From an uncultured Clostridia bacterium (GTDB lineage Bacteria > Bacillota > Clostridia > Christensenellales > UBA1242): DNA of 38,053 nt. Within the stretch, counting starts at the first letter, position 1. The number at the start of each line of letters is the position of its first letter. Positions 1-8,817 of the stretch are shown here, piece after piece. Under the pieces are notes generated by a model, which had not been told where the DNA came from, did no database searches, and saw only the letters and a program-made list of their open reading frames with translations. Both the position numbers and the translations under genes were made by a program. The DNA is taken from NCBI GenBank assembly GCA_947632645.1, contig CANRQB010000009.1:1-38053 (forward strand), read 5' to 3'.

Positions 1-42
1 TTAACACAGGAGGTGTTTTGGGTGCAAACGTATAACTCCCCG

Positions 43-69
43 AACCCCCAGACTATCTGGGGGTTTTCA
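43..69 (+). terminator. GC-rich hairpin, probable plus-strand terminator
   Basis: Perfect 10-bp inverted repeat AACCCCCAGA / TCTGGGGGTT with a 3-nt loop, followed by TTTTCATT. It would end a plus-strand transcript entering from the left. Only 42 bases lie before it, so the gene it serves is outside the window. The T-run is short, hence moderate confidence. Confidence 0.5.
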
Positions 70-78
70 TTGTACAAT

Positions 79-109
79 AAAAAAATCAGCACTTTTGTGC
101 TGATTTTTT
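79..109. terminator. Bidirectional terminator after the holin gene
   Basis: Hairpin AAAAAATCAGCAC-TTTT-GTGCTGATTTTTT, with an A-run on one side and a T-run on the other. On the minus strand it lies just after the holin stop codon and so closes the phage head/holin transcript. On the plus strand it is a second stop after the GC-rich hairpin. Confidence 0.75.
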
Positions 110-123
110 GTTTGGATTGTTAG

Positions 124-729
124 CTAGTTTACAATTTTATAAGATGTTGATGCGTCAGTTGGTTGATGGGGAATTATGTTATCGTCAACCTCGTTTACAT
201 CGGCGATGTTATTTGGCATGCATGCTAAACCTTCATCGCAGTGCTGTTGAGAAATAAAATCAACGCTGCTTTGATCAATTTCAGCAATTGGTTTTTGTTC
301 GTCAACTTTTTCTTCGATGATAGAAATTTCTTGTTGATTTAAATTTGGCTCTTCTAAACTTGGGGTGGTTTCCGCCACAAAAACTTGCCCTGTTGTTTGA
401 TTGGCTAAATCTATTTCGGAATAAACATCTTGTTTAACATCTTTGCAATCATCTTGGCTAGCAGTATCAATCTCATCTTCTTGGTTATTGGCTGAACTTG
501 CTGACTTGGGCGTATCGGTTACCGCAACTTTTTGTGCAGTTTTGGTTTCGTTGGTTTTGGTTGGGTCGTTAATAATGCCAATAACAACCAACAACCCTAG
601 CACTGCGGTAATAATTTCGTTAATGTGCGCCACATCAAATTTGATATCGCACGCTTGCAACACCAGCAGCAGCGCACTGACTATTGACACCCAAAAATTA
701 TAATTGGTTAATCGATTTTTCCATTTCAT
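124..729 (-). CDS. Phage holin (phi LC3-like) with long acidic C-terminal tail
   Basis: 201 aa. The first ~60 residues match the small phi LC3/phage_holin_1 pattern: MKWKNRLTNYNFWVS, a membrane segment at about 12-27, a second at about 37-55, and the typical GLLVVIGIINDPT ending. Such proteins oligomerise in the membrane and release endolysin. Family members usually stop near 70-90 aa. This one continues with ~135 residues rich in Asp, Glu, Gln and Ser and no recognisable fold. A Shine-Dalgarno AAGGAG lies 5-6 bases before the ATG. It is last in the minus-strand phage block and is followed by a strong terminator. No endolysin is visible, though one could lie to the left. The holin assignment is fairly secure for the N-terminus; the tail's role is unknown. 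Confidence 0.75.
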   Translation of the reverse strand: MKWKNRLTNYNFWVSIVSALLLVLQACDIKFDVAHINEIITAVLGLLVVIGIINDPTKTNETKTAQKVAVTDTPKSASSANNQEDEIDTASQDDCKDVKQDVYSEIDLANQTTGQVFVAETTPSLEEPNLNQQEISIIEEKVDEQKPIAEIDQSSVDFISQQHCDEGLACMPNNIADVNEVDDNIIPHQPTDASTSYKIVN

Positions 730-790
730 TTTTGCTCCTTTTCTAGTTGCTTTAATTTTGTAGCAACCAGTGTATTTAAATAGCTAGCCG

Positions 791-821
791 AAAACTTAAA
801 AAGGTTATTAAATTTTTTAAG
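791..821 (-). terminator. Weak terminator-like hairpin before the holin gene
   Basis: On the minus strand, CTTAAAAA / TTTTTAAG (8 bp, all but two pairs A-T) is followed by TTTT. It falls between the propeller-protein stop and the holin start and could lower holin expression relative to head genes. AT-rich stems like this also arise by chance. Confidence 0.35.
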
Positions 822-831
822 CAAATTAAGG

Positions 832-2220
832 TCAACAATCATAATAAGTTATTTCCATGCTATCCACATTTGCATCCTCTTCTTGTGAAGTGATAGTAAT
901 TTGAAGTGTGTTGCATAGACGTTTAAAATGGAACTCGTTTAAACCAGATTTTTTTGTTGTAAAGGTTAAACTTTTATCGTTAAACTTTAATGCAAATGTA
1001 ACATTTTTGCTTGCATAAACTGTAAGTTTGGTTGCAACTTTTTTATTACAATTTTCAAAAATATTGCAATTTTGCCACAATTTTGGCAAATTTTCATCAA
1101 AATATTTGCTATTTTTAGAAATTTTTACAATTTCTTTAACTCCGTTAAGCACAAAGTACATCTCTTCTAGCATTTCGGATTTAAAGGGTAAAAAACAAAC
1201 AACATCTACCCCACGCAAAATTTGATAGGTTAAATCTTGAGTGTTAAGCATAATTAAAACATTGTTTGTGTACTCGCCATTTTCGCACAAAATTTGTTTG
1301 CCATCACTAAAATCTATATTTGTTGCAAGGTAGTAGATATCACCTAAAGAAGAGGCAACCGCATTTGGGTTTATATCCCTTAAAATGGTATTTAAATTTA
1401 TATCTTGCTTAACAACTTTTGCACCGTTATACACGTGCAAACCATCCTTTGTAAAAAACAAAAGCGAATTGCCGCAAATAGATACAGTGTTGGTGTAAAT
1501 TAGTGTGTTGGATTGATACACCATGCTAACTTTAACTTCGTCTTTATAGATGTTAATTTTGCTTATGCCATAATCGCGCACGACATATACGTCCTCGTCA
1601 AAACTTATAACTTTTCTGGCATAGCCCAAATCGTCCTGTAAACTTACATAACCCGACACATCGTCGTTTGTGCCAACAAGTTCGGGGTTTAAATCTTTGC
1701 AGTACCAAATTTTAAAGGCGGGCTCTTTTATTGTGCAAAACAGCACGCCTTCGTTCATACACATACTGGTTATAATTGGTACGTTAGATAGTTGTTTTGG
1801 ATTATGATTGGTTTGCCATACGTACATCTTTTCTTGCGACGACATGATAATTGTATCTAAATCGTCCTTTTTGTACGATAAAACAATGGGCGCAGTGTCA
1901 AAACTTATGCCAAATAGCGACTGAAAATTATACGAATATTTAAACATTAAATTATAGTATAATCGCTTATCATCGCCATATAACAGCATACGGTAGGTGG
2001 TATCCCCATCGTTGGGGTAATACTGTTTAAAACACCCCAACCCTTTAATCTGCGATACCCCATCGGGTATATATAGTGGGCGTGGTCCATCCTCTAAAAA
2101 GGTAAAGGTGGCAACCTCTACCCCATTAGCTGAAATAAGTTTATCGTCCGCTTGATAGTTATAAAATATATTTTTGTTTTTATTAAGCTTTAACTTAAAA
2201 CTTGTTTTATCTGCTGGCAT
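832..2220 (-). CDS. Beta-propeller-like phage protein, P22 gp10 (DNA stabilisation/tail hub) analogue
   Basis: 462 aa from the ATG at 2220, chosen because AAGGAG ends five bases before it; an upstream in-frame start at 2241 has no such site. The chain is a succession of short beta-strand pairs with recurrent aromatic and Asp/Gly turns (for example YVVRDYGISKINIY and LLFFTKDGLHVYNG), as in beta-propellers, ending in a beta-rich domain. Size and place (portal, scaffold, capsid, connector, then this) match P22 gp10 (472 aa), which plugs the portal complex after packaging. I see no diagnostic motif, so the call rests on size, fold impression and synteny. It could instead be another tail-hub protein. 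The connector gene stops at 2222, one base from this start, which implies translational coupling. Confidence 0.5.
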   Translation of the reverse strand: MPADKTSFKLKLNKNKNIFYNYQADDKLISANGVEVATFTFLEDGPRPLYIPDGVSQIKGLGCFKQYYPNDGDTTYRMLLYGDDKRLYYNLMFKYSYNFQSLFGISFDTAPIVLSYKKDDLDTIIMSSQEKMYVWQTNHNPKQLSNVPIITSMCMNEGVLFCTIKEPAFKIWYCKDLNPELVGTNDDVSGYVSLQDDLGYARKVISFDEDVYVVRDYGISKINIYKDEVKVSMVYQSNTLIYTNTVSICGNSLLFFTKDGLHVYNGAKVVKQDINLNTILRDINPNAVASSLGDIYYLATNIDFSDGKQILCENGEYTNNVLIMLNTQDLTYQILRGVDVVCFLPFKSEMLEEMYFVLNGVKEIVKISKNSKYFDENLPKLWQNCNIFENCNKKVATKLTVYASKNVTFALKFNDKSLTFTTKKSGLNEFHFKRLCNTLQITITSQEEDANVDSMEITYYDC

Positions 2221-2221
2221 A

Positions 2222-2782
2222 TTAACTCCTTGGCATAACAAAAGTTTTCATTTCCTTAACTTTTTCTGCTTTTTCGCGATATTCGCTATTAAATCTGTTA
2301 AATTCATCAAACATGCCGTTTGCAAGGCAATAATATGCACATAAGCCAAGCACAACCACATCGGTGTTTGCCATATCCAATTCGATTGTATCGTTTATGC
2401 TGGATATTTTTGGATACCCAACATATTTAACTACAAAATTGCCATCTATAGGCAAAACCAAGTTGTGGTTTATAATTTTATGCTTAACTATTTTGTTGTT
2501 TAATTTAACCTGCAAAACCCTAATAAAATTTTTAAGTTCGCTTAACTTTATTTTACAATTATCGCTTTTAACCTCTTGTTCCATGGTTAATGGTAGATAG
2601 TTGGTGCAAAGTTCGCGTATCGATAAATTTAGCAAGCTATATAGTTGCTTAACCTTTTCTTCTTTAAAAAGTTCATCCTGCAAATTACCTTCTTCAGCCT
2701 GTTCTAATTTTGTAACCTGCTCTAATTCTATGTTTAATCCTAACAGATTTAAAGCATCCTTAATAACCATTAAAACATACAT
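2222..2782 (-). CDS. Head-to-tail connector / head completion protein, P22 gp4-like
   Basis: 186 aa. Helical N-terminus (KDALNLLGLNIELEQV) then alternating helices and a central beta segment (LVLPIDGNFVVKYVGYPKI), ending in a long helix with EYREKAEKVKEMK. This helical-bundle style is common in connector proteins that add below the portal. P22 gp4 is 166 aa and sits at the same place in the gene order, after the capsid and before gp10. The start follows AAAAGGAG with an eight-base gap; an ATG four codons later is possible. Function is inferred from position and size. Confidence 0.5.
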   Translation of the reverse strand: MYVLMVIKDALNLLGLNIELEQVTKLEQAEEGNLQDELFKEEKVKQLYSLLNLSIRELCTNYLPLTMEQEVKSDNCKIKLSELKNFIRVLQVKLNNKIVKHKIINHNLVLPIDGNFVVKYVGYPKISSINDTIELDMANTDVVVLGLCAYYCLANGMFDEFNRFNSEYREKAEKVKEMKTFVMPRS

Positions 2783-2838
2783 GTAAATTTCTCCTTTTAA
2801 AAGTGCTGCAAATTATTGCAAAAATAAAGGCAATTATA

Positions 2839-3162
2839 TTAAAAATTTTCCTTTATTAGTTGATTTATAGAGTCATCCATTTCATTTAAAGTTTTTCGCA
2901 TTTGCTCTTTTTTAAGCAAAGCGTTGTGTTGCTCTATCGAATTTAATATCTCATTTAAATTTTGGCTTAAAGTTTTTTGTGTGTAATTAAGTGTACGTTC
3001 GTCCAGTGTATTATAGGGCAAAGTTACACAATATGTATTTTTTTGGCCTTTATTATGTATTTCAAAACAACGTTTGGATGTATTGTACACTATAAAATAA
3101 TTTTTATCTATATGTTTTATTCGGTTTGAGATGTTGTATACATCGCTGGTTATTTTGATCAT
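2839..3162 (-). CDS. Small phage structural-region protein of unknown function
   Basis: 107 aa, mostly charged. Residues ~20-55 form a beta-rich part (NYFIVYNTSKRCFEIHNKG then TYCVTLPYNTLDERTL) and the rest is a helix suited to coiled-coil packing. Proteins with the same CVTLPY-x-LDERT-like core occur beside capsid genes of Bacillota prophages as uncharacterised head proteins; this is from memory of the family. It has a strong site (AGGAGGAG) and starts eight bases after the capsid stop, so it is co-translated with the head genes. It might be a capsid decoration or head-stability factor; nothing in the sequence settles that. Confidence 0.6.
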   Translation of the reverse strand: MIKITSDVYNISNRIKHIDKNYFIVYNTSKRCFEIHNKGQKNTYCVTLPYNTLDERTLNYTQKTLSQNLNEILNSIEQHNALLKKEQMRKTLNEMDDSINQLIKENF

Positions 3163-3169
3163 ACTCCTC

Positions 3170-4321
3170 CTATTTTACTGTGATGCCAGTTATAAGTGCT
3201 TGTCCGCTTGGTAAATCGCAAATTAAATCGGCATATTTAACAAGGGTTGCACTGTATGCAGGGTAGCCCGGTTTTTGATGCAAAATTTTGCCACCTTCGC
3301 CTTCTATCCACTCCCAATCGCATAGTTGATGTAGGGTGAATTTAGATGTGTCTAGTAGATACATAGCATCATCGGCTACAAAGCGATCGCTAACCACTGG
3401 GATGCCATTAAAGCTTATTGCCTTATAGCCACCCTCTAGCTCGGTTACATCGATATTGCGTCTAAATTCGGCAAGATAGTTTTGGTATGCGCGTTTAACT
3501 TTTGCGCTGCAGCTGATAAAGTCGATGGTTGCGCCAGTGTTTTCTTCCACTGTATCGATAGCTTCTTGCAAAACATCGTCTGAAATTGTGCCAGCTTCGG
3601 TTTTGGTGTATGGGGTAAGCCATTTATTTTTTGCTTTGTTTACGCCATACAAATTTTCAATCTTTTCATCAAAAATTGCACCAAGGCCGGTTATTTCGTT
3701 ATTCATACTGCCTTGCACATAAAGTTTATATTCGGCGGTAATTTTGCTTGGCTCGCTTGCAAAATGGATTTGCTTGTTTGCCCTATCTACGTACACGATG
3801 CGTTGGATTTCGTTACCCGCAACGCCAACACCTTCTACCACCATGCCTTCGATAACGTTTTTAACGCTGTCTACAGTTGCCACAGCACCTTCCACAGAAG
3901 ATATGTTTGCAACAAGCCCACTGCCATCACCATAAAGCATACGGCTTAGGTTAAATTTAGAAGATGCTAACAGCCCTTCTAACTCGGCGTCTAAAAGGTC
4001 TACAAAAGCACCATTGCCGTTTGCACTTGCCCTTACTGCCTTATCGCTGATTTCGATTGTGCCATAAAGGTTTTTTAAAGATGTTCTAAATTGAACATAA
4101 TCGTTAGAGTGCGCCTCGGGAAGTTCGCCTGTTTCTTTGCCTGCACCTATGCCACCGTTGATGCCAACCGGTGCGGCTTTTATAATTTCTTTACCAAACA
4201 CATCACTAGATGATTGTTTAATTTTTGCAAATAGTGGGTTGGTTTTTGTGTTTAATTGATTGCACGCTGCTGATAAATAGGCCTCTTTTAAAGCCTCTTG
4301 CGCGCTGGTTAAATCTATCAC
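3170..4321 (-). CDS. Phage major capsid protein, HK97 fold
   Basis: 383 aa with GTG start seven bases after GGAGG. Helical N-terminal arm (residues 1-35), then the E-loop-like stretch with GINGGIGAGKETGELPEA, the spine-helix region (SDKAVRASANGNGAFVDLLDAELEGLLASSKFNLSRML), an inserted beta domain, and a C-terminal A-domain with ISFNGIPVVSDRF and PGYPAYSATLVKYADLIC. This arrangement is typical of HK97-type capsids of Bacillota phages. No protease gene is present and the preceding gene looks like a scaffold, so assembly probably uses a separate scaffold as in P22. The frame is intact, with no sign of decay. Confidence 0.8.
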   Translation of the reverse strand: MIDLTSAQEALKEAYLSAACNQLNTKTNPLFAKIKQSSSDVFGKEIIKAAPVGINGGIGAGKETGELPEAHSNDYVQFRTSLKNLYGTIEISDKAVRASANGNGAFVDLLDAELEGLLASSKFNLSRMLYGDGSGLVANISSVEGAVATVDSVKNVIEGMVVEGVGVAGNEIQRIVYVDRANKQIHFASEPSKITAEYKLYVQGSMNNEITGLGAIFDEKIENLYGVNKAKNKWLTPYTKTEAGTISDDVLQEAIDTVEENTGATIDFISCSAKVKRAYQNYLAEFRRNIDVTELEGGYKAISFNGIPVVSDRFVADDAMYLLDTSKFTLHQLCDWEWIEGEGGKILHQKPGYPAYSATLVKYADLICDLPSGQALITGITVK

Positions 4322-4356
4322 TTTTTTGTCCTCCTTTAATAGATTTTTTTATAAAT

Positions 4357-4382
4357 TGATAAAAATTTGATGTTTTTTATCA
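4357..4382. other. AT-rich hairpin between scaffold and capsid genes
   Basis: Perfect 9-bp repeat TGATAAAAA / TTTTTATCA with an 8-nt loop in the 96-base gap upstream of the capsid start. There is no T-run on the coding strand. It may protect or process the capsid message, which must be made in excess; this is inference. Confidence 0.35.
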
Positions 4383-4417
4383 TTTTTAAAGGTTTTGGCA
4401 GAAATTTTAATCAAATT

Positions 4418-4957
4418 TTATTTTTGTTTGATTATATTCCTTGCCAATCTGCCCGCCTCGGCAATGCTTTTTGGCACGCTTGGCGGAGTTAGAGGAATGT
4501 TACCCATAAAGTTTAATTTAACCGGAGTTTTTTGAGCTTGTTTTGTAAGATACTCTTTTATAATTTTGTCTTTAATTTGAGCATTGTTATAAACATAGTT
4601 GTTCAAAAAATCCTCGTTTAAAATTAAATTTTGCGGGGAAATGTAGTTTTTAGCAAGAATATTTAACGCCGCTTCGTTAAGGGTTAAATTTTCTTTTTGC
4701 ATAGTTTCTTTTATCGCGCTACTAAAAGGGATGCATTCGCTAAATTTTTCTACAAAATTGTTAACATCCTCCTCAATTTGTTGATTGCGGTTTAAAGTTG
4801 CTTGTTGAAGTGAATTTTCGTCCTCCAAAAGTTTTAACCGCTGACTTTTTTTGGTAAACTCTGCCTCCAAGTTATTGTAGGCCTTAACCAAACTTTCGGC
4901 ATCTTTAAATTTACCAAAAGGTTCGGAGCCATTTAAATTAGGTTGTTCCGTGTACAT
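4418..4957 (-). CDS. Probable phage capsid scaffolding protein
   Basis: 179 aa. Begins with a short acidic/Asn stretch then GKFKDAESLVKAYNNLEAEFTKKSQRLKLLEDEN, a coiled coil seen in many Bacillota prophage scaffold-like proteins just before the capsid gene. The middle is helical and the C-terminus is basic (KSIAEAGRLARNIIKQK), as expected of a capsid-binding end. P22 gp8 has the same place between portal and capsid but is longer (303 aa). It starts one base from the portal stop at 4959, so the two are coupled. The coiled coil and position are seen; the role is inferred. Confidence 0.6.
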   Translation of the reverse strand: MYTEQPNLNGSEPFGKFKDAESLVKAYNNLEAEFTKKSQRLKLLEDENSLQQATLNRNQQIEEDVNNFVEKFSECIPFSSAIKETMQKENLTLNEAALNILAKNYISPQNLILNEDFLNNYVYNNAQIKDKIIKEYLTKQAQKTPVKLNFMGNIPLTPPSVPKSIAEAGRLARNIIKQK

Positions 4958-4958
4958 T

Positions 4959-6830
4959 TTATTCTCCTTTTTCTTCCACCAAAGTGGATTCGTTTTGTTG
5001 TTTTAACAATTTTTTATGTTGCTCAATATGGACAAGCAAGGTTGAAAGTTGCTGTTTAGATAGTTTATTGTTTAGTTCACTTAAAACAAAAGCGGTGTGC
5101 TCGTCTATGTGAATTTGATGGTCGTCTATAGGCAAAATTTCTATCTGCTTATTTTTGGTTACCAAAATATTTTCCTCTTTGGCGTGGTTTATTTGAAGAG
5201 AGTTAACATCAACTGTATCCTCCCACATACCAAAACCCAATAAATCCAAACATTTTTTGCGCATGCTATGGCTAAACTCGCCCGGCTTATCGTACATAAG
5301 CCCTTGTTTTATAAGGTCTAGTAGCATTGTGCGGCGAGTGCCCAAACTTTCGGTTGCTTCGTTTGAGGCATCAAACACCACATCGTCGCTGGTTATTTCG
5401 TTTTGGTCCCAATAGTACATTTTAACCGTGCCATTATCGCCGCTTAGTTTAATAAGGCGTGGCAACACGGCAAATTGTTTGTACATGCGCAAAATGTATT
5501 TAGCCATAGTGGTTATTGCTTGTTTGGTGGAATCGATTGCAGTAGCAAGTCGGGTTTGATCTTGTTCTGCCAAAAGTTGCAGTGCAACGCCCGACATATT
5601 GGTGTATTGCGAATAGCTATCCGTCATCATGTCGCTTACGCCTGATACCGTTTTAAATTCGCCCAGCAACCGCTCTTCTTCCGCTTCAAAATTTAGGTTG
5701 ATGGCTGGGTTTTGTACCACTTCTGGGATATGGCTACCCTGCCTGTACACCAGCACTTTGCCTGGCGACAACCCTTCAAGCTCCAAACTATCGGTATCCA
5801 CACTACCATCTTCCACTGCTAAAACATTCATAACCGCGCGGTTAAAATATTCGTGTTTCCTATTGCGCACCGCGTTATACGCACGCTGAATTGGTATTAA
5901 CCTGTCCACCACGCTAATGCCAAAGAAACTGCCCGGCATGTAGTTGCTTATCTGCTTAACAAACGGGAAAGTTCGCCCATTGCTGTCGTTTAAATAAGGT
6001 AATTCGCCGTCGTATAAAAGTTTATCGCCTGCCACAATGGTCAGTCTGCCATTTGGGCACTCTTTAGTTGGGCGATTGTAGCGCTCCAGCACCACACAAT
6101 GATGGCTTAATTTTACATTTGCCACCTTGTTTATGTGCGCGTTGTAGCCAAGCCCACCAAGATTGCCAATATTGCTATCTAGCGTAAAGGCATTTATATC
6201 CTCTGCCTCAACGAGTTTACCCCAAACACGCTTAATTTCGTTTATATCCACTGCGTGTGCTTGAATAATGCTGTTTACATCCTCGATATTTTCGGTTGAC
6301 AAATTGTCTGGGAAAATTTCAAATGGGCTAACCACTTGCACTTCCACATCTCCTTCGCGGATATCGTTGCCAGATTCGTCCTTTGCCACCATTTTGCCCG
6401 AGGACGAATTCCACACAATTTTATAAAAACATGTGCCACAAATTTCACTCCAAGTGCTGGCGGTTTTTTGAATGTTGGTTAAATTAAGCCGATTAGAAAC
6501 CGAATCTAAAATGTCCTTGCTTAGTTTTGCACTTTCTATATCTGCCTCGTCTGTGCTGGCTGGCACAACCGTTACATTTGGCATGGCGGACGAAATTTTA
6601 CTTATACGCGTTTCCACAATAGGTGCTATGTGGTTAAACACCTCTTTTTCTTGCCAAAAGTATTGTTTTTCGTCCTCGCGCAAGGCACCATTCGATGTTA
6701 TATAACTATACTGATTGCCCATCATAAAATTTATGTTTAGCTGCCATTGCATCTCTTGGCTTAGGCGGGCTAGTCGCCTAGCGTTATAGTCCGCTTGCAC
6801 CTCTTCTACTATCGATTTAGTTTTTGTCAT
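4959..6830 (-). CDS. Phage portal protein, P22-type
   Basis: 623 aa from the ATG at 6830, preceded by AAGGAG six bases upstream; a start at 6863 lacks a site. The N-terminal half has the portal pattern: QLNINFMMGNQYSYI, a WQEKEVFNHIAPIVETRISKI helix, then ISKISSAMPNVTVVPAS. Later come EIFPDNLS, PGSFFGISVVDRLIPIQRAYNAVRNRKHEYFNRAV and a stem/crown region with DMMTDSYSQYTNMSGVALQLLAEQD, all familiar from P22-type portals of podovirus-like prophages. The dodecameric portal is the DNA channel and terminase dock. P22 portal is 725 aa; this lacks part of the C-terminal barrel. The tail of this protein is a basic/Gln-rich helix (NNKLSKQQLSTLLVHIEQHKK). Confidence 0.85.
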   Translation of the reverse strand: MTKTKSIVEEVQADYNARRLARLSQEMQWQLNINFMMGNQYSYITSNGALREDEKQYFWQEKEVFNHIAPIVETRISKISSAMPNVTVVPASTDEADIESAKLSKDILDSVSNRLNLTNIQKTASTWSEICGTCFYKIVWNSSSGKMVAKDESGNDIREGDVEVQVVSPFEIFPDNLSTENIEDVNSIIQAHAVDINEIKRVWGKLVEAEDINAFTLDSNIGNLGGLGYNAHINKVANVKLSHHCVVLERYNRPTKECPNGRLTIVAGDKLLYDGELPYLNDSNGRTFPFVKQISNYMPGSFFGISVVDRLIPIQRAYNAVRNRKHEYFNRAVMNVLAVEDGSVDTDSLELEGLSPGKVLVYRQGSHIPEVVQNPAINLNFEAEEERLLGEFKTVSGVSDMMTDSYSQYTNMSGVALQLLAEQDQTRLATAIDSTKQAITTMAKYILRMYKQFAVLPRLIKLSGDNGTVKMYYWDQNEITSDDVVFDASNEATESLGTRRTMLLDLIKQGLMYDKPGEFSHSMRKKCLDLLGFGMWEDTVDVNSLQINHAKEENILVTKNKQIEILPIDDHQIHIDEHTAFVLSELNNKLSKQQLSTLLVHIEQHKKLLKQQNESTLVEEKGE

Positions 6831-7035
6831 AATACTCTCCTTTTTTGTACGGTGGTTTAACATTTTTTGGTGTTATAAATTTAGAAATTTCTTTGTACAA
6901 CTGATTTAAACAATCGTTGCACAAATAAATGCTGCCATTAAATACAAGTTTTTTGTTTACAATAACATAGTCACTTAAGTTTTTGCAGCCAAAAGCATCG
7001 CATTTATATTTGCGTGTCGGAATTTGAACTATCAT
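6817..7035 (-). CDS. Small zinc-ribbon-like phage protein
   Basis: 72 aa. Cysteine pairs C-x4-C near the N-terminus (CDAFGC) and C-x2-C (CNDC) about 25 residues on fit one zinc-binding ribbon with beta strands between. A basic Lys/Tyr-rich tail follows. The ATG at 7035 is chosen because GGAGG lies six bases upstream; a GTG one codon earlier is too close. It overlaps the portal start by 14 bases and the preceding gene's end by 32, so all three are coupled. Position between terminase and portal suggests a packaging-related nucleic-acid binder, but no function is known to me. Confidence 0.65.
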   Translation of the reverse strand: MIVQIPTRKYKCDAFGCKNLSDYVIVNKKLVFNGSIYLCNDCLNQLYKEISKFITPKNVKPPYKKGEYYDKN

Positions 7036-7324
7036 CACCCTCCTCCTTTAATTGATTTAATAGTTTTTCCCTTTCTTTTAAAAGTTGTTCATCGCTTAGT
7101 TTATCAAGCTCGCTAACGTTATCTATTGTGATTTTATTTAAAATTATCTTTAGTAAATCGGTGTTGGGCGGAATGGTTTTTTCGCTTATTTTTTGTTTTA
7201 CTTTAACCATTTCGTTTGTTTCTTCATCGCGAACAAATTCGCTTGTGGTTTCGATAACCTTTACGCCAATTAAACTCTGTTTTAGTGCGTTAAGGATTTT
7301 TTTATCAAGTATATCTATACACAC
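7004..7324 (-). CDS. Small helical phage protein downstream of terminase
   Basis: 106 aa with GTG start three bases after AGGAGG, eight bases from the terminase stop. An N-terminal amphipathic region (ILDKKILNALKQSLIGVKVIETT) is followed by a charged beta stretch and a C-terminal helix (LDKLSDEQLLKEREKLLNQLKEE) with heptad spacing, then a Ser/Asp tail. P22-like phages place a small terminase beside the large one; this is the right size region but I see no DNA-binding helix-turn-helix, so I do not call it TerS. Confidence 0.55.
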   Translation of the reverse strand: MCIDILDKKILNALKQSLIGVKVIETTSEFVRDEETNEMVKVKQKISEKTIPPNTDLLKIILNKITIDNVSELDKLSDEQLLKEREKLLNQLKEEGDDSSNSDTQI

Positions 7325-7331
7325 CCACCTC

Positions 7332-8753
7332 CTATCTTTTATATCTTAGGGCACGCAAACGGCGCTCTTTTTCTAGCTGAACAAAGTTTGGTTTTGGCTC
7401 GGGCTTTTTGTTTTCTGGGCGGCTCATAATGTAATAGCGCAACTCGTCCATGCAGTGGTCGTCCTCTTTAACCGGGCTATCGCCCCTGCCCCAACGATAG
7501 GTTTTAAATTCGCGTATCATGTTAACGCAGGTGTCAAATATAAATAATTTTGCCTTGCCCTGCCCATTTTTTAGGTAGGATTTAACCCGCTGTATGCCCG
7601 AAAACACATCTTTATTAACCCGCGTGTTAACCAAAATATTGTGCTCGTAAAACAAATCTGCCACACTTTTTGCACTAGAAAGGGTGGTTTGGTTTGCCGC
7701 ACTATCTATAAGCGCTTCTAGCATGCCGTTCGAGTTTGTGTGCCAGTGCAAATTTTCGCTTATACGGTGGATTTCGCTTGAGTGATACTCTATGTCCTTT
7801 TCGCTAGCGTAATGCTCTGCTACACAGTAGACATTGCCATCCCAATCCACGGCATACCAGTGGCAAGATAGCGGATTTTTAAGCCCAGGGTCGATAGATA
7901 ACTTATCCTGCCAATCACTTGGCAAATCAAAAGGCGGAATAACGTGCACATTTGTATCAAACTCGGGATAAACCCGCCCGCCAACCTCTAAAAACTGGCC
8001 ATATTCGCGCGATTTAAGCTCGTCAGAGTTCATGCTACTTTTCATGGCTAAAACCGCTTGCTTACTTAAATACGGGTTATCTTGCCAACTCATAAATTCG
8101 CACCAAACATTTTCGTCGTTAAATTTGTTTAAAAATATCTCGTCGTACACAAAGGTTTGCCCTTTAAGTGGTGTCATGGTGGCAAAAATATCCCCGTCTT
8201 TATCCAGCACGCGCATCCTGCACTCGCTATAAATTTCGTAAGGTGGCTCTTCATCGAACCAAACGTAATCTAAACTTGTGCCCTGAAATTTTTCGCGCCC
8301 CTGATCGCAACTTTTAAAACCAATTTTACTAATTGAACCAAAAATGTTTTTTATTAAAATATAATCGATAATTCCATTTTTGTAATCATCTTTTCTGCCC
8401 GATAGCATGGATACCCCCATCACCCATTCTGGATTTAGGTAGTTTAGTATTTTTTGCTGGGCAACATCGCGCTGTACTTGGGTGGATAAACTTACTACCC
8501 AACCCACAGTTGCACCATTAATTTTTCTATACGGGTGGCAGCCACGCGCAAAGAAAATAACCTCAACCGCGCCGCATTCGGTTTTACCCGTGCGATTGCC
8601 GCCAAACACCCACCTATTTTTTTTATTGCATTTATGAAAAGCAATTTGTTTTTTGTGTTTAATTTTGCCCGCATTATAGGTTTGTAGTTTATTGTTGTTT
8701 TTGCGCGTTTTTAATATGCTTTCTATTCTGCTTAGTTTTTCCATTACATCCAT
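7332..8753 (-). CDS. Phage terminase large subunit (ATPase plus nuclease)
   Basis: 473 aa from the ATG at 8753 (an ATG at 8744 is also possible; a GGGGT stretch lies about 10 bases upstream of the first). Walker A GGNRTGKT at about residues 51-58; Walker B LDYVWFDEE at about 161-169; coupling motif ATMTPLKG. The C-terminal RNase H-like nuclease shows its acidic residues: LSIDPGLKNP, ALIDSAANQT and the late MDELRYYIM helix. Motor and nuclease both appear intact. The enzyme pumps DNA through the portal and cuts concatemers. Length matches P22 gp2 (499 aa). No gene on this strand lies directly upstream, so it needs its own promoter in 8754-8832 or antisense read-through of the SH3 gene. Confidence 0.9.
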   Translation of the reverse strand: MDVMEKLSRIESILKTRKNNNKLQTYNAGKIKHKKQIAFHKCNKKNRWVFGGNRTGKTECGAVEVIFFARGCHPYRKINGATVGWVVSLSTQVQRDVAQQKILNYLNPEWVMGVSMLSGRKDDYKNGIIDYILIKNIFGSISKIGFKSCDQGREKFQGTSLDYVWFDEEPPYEIYSECRMRVLDKDGDIFATMTPLKGQTFVYDEIFLNKFNDENVWCEFMSWQDNPYLSKQAVLAMKSSMNSDELKSREYGQFLEVGGRVYPEFDTNVHVIPPFDLPSDWQDKLSIDPGLKNPLSCHWYAVDWDGNVYCVAEHYASEKDIEYHSSEIHRISENLHWHTNSNGMLEALIDSAANQTTLSSAKSVADLFYEHNILVNTRVNKDVFSGIQRVKSYLKNGQGKAKLFIFDTCVNMIREFKTYRWGRGDSPVKEDDHCMDELRYYIMSRPENKKPEPKPNFVQLEKERRLRALRYKR

Positions 8754-8817
8754 TTGTTTAATACCCCAAAAATAGAGCAATTTATATTAAAATTGCCAAA
8801 ATTATTGTATTTTTTTG

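Noticed and set aside
22..123. 33-codon plus-strand ORF (GTG start) with a good AGGAGG site
   Set aside because: Its codons run straight through two terminator hairpins and end on the holin stop; it is more likely a chance frame, though the AGGAGG could belong to a gene remnant.
7004..7324. Small terminase subunit
   Set aside because: Position is suggestive but the protein shows no helix-turn-helix and follows rather than precedes the large subunit.
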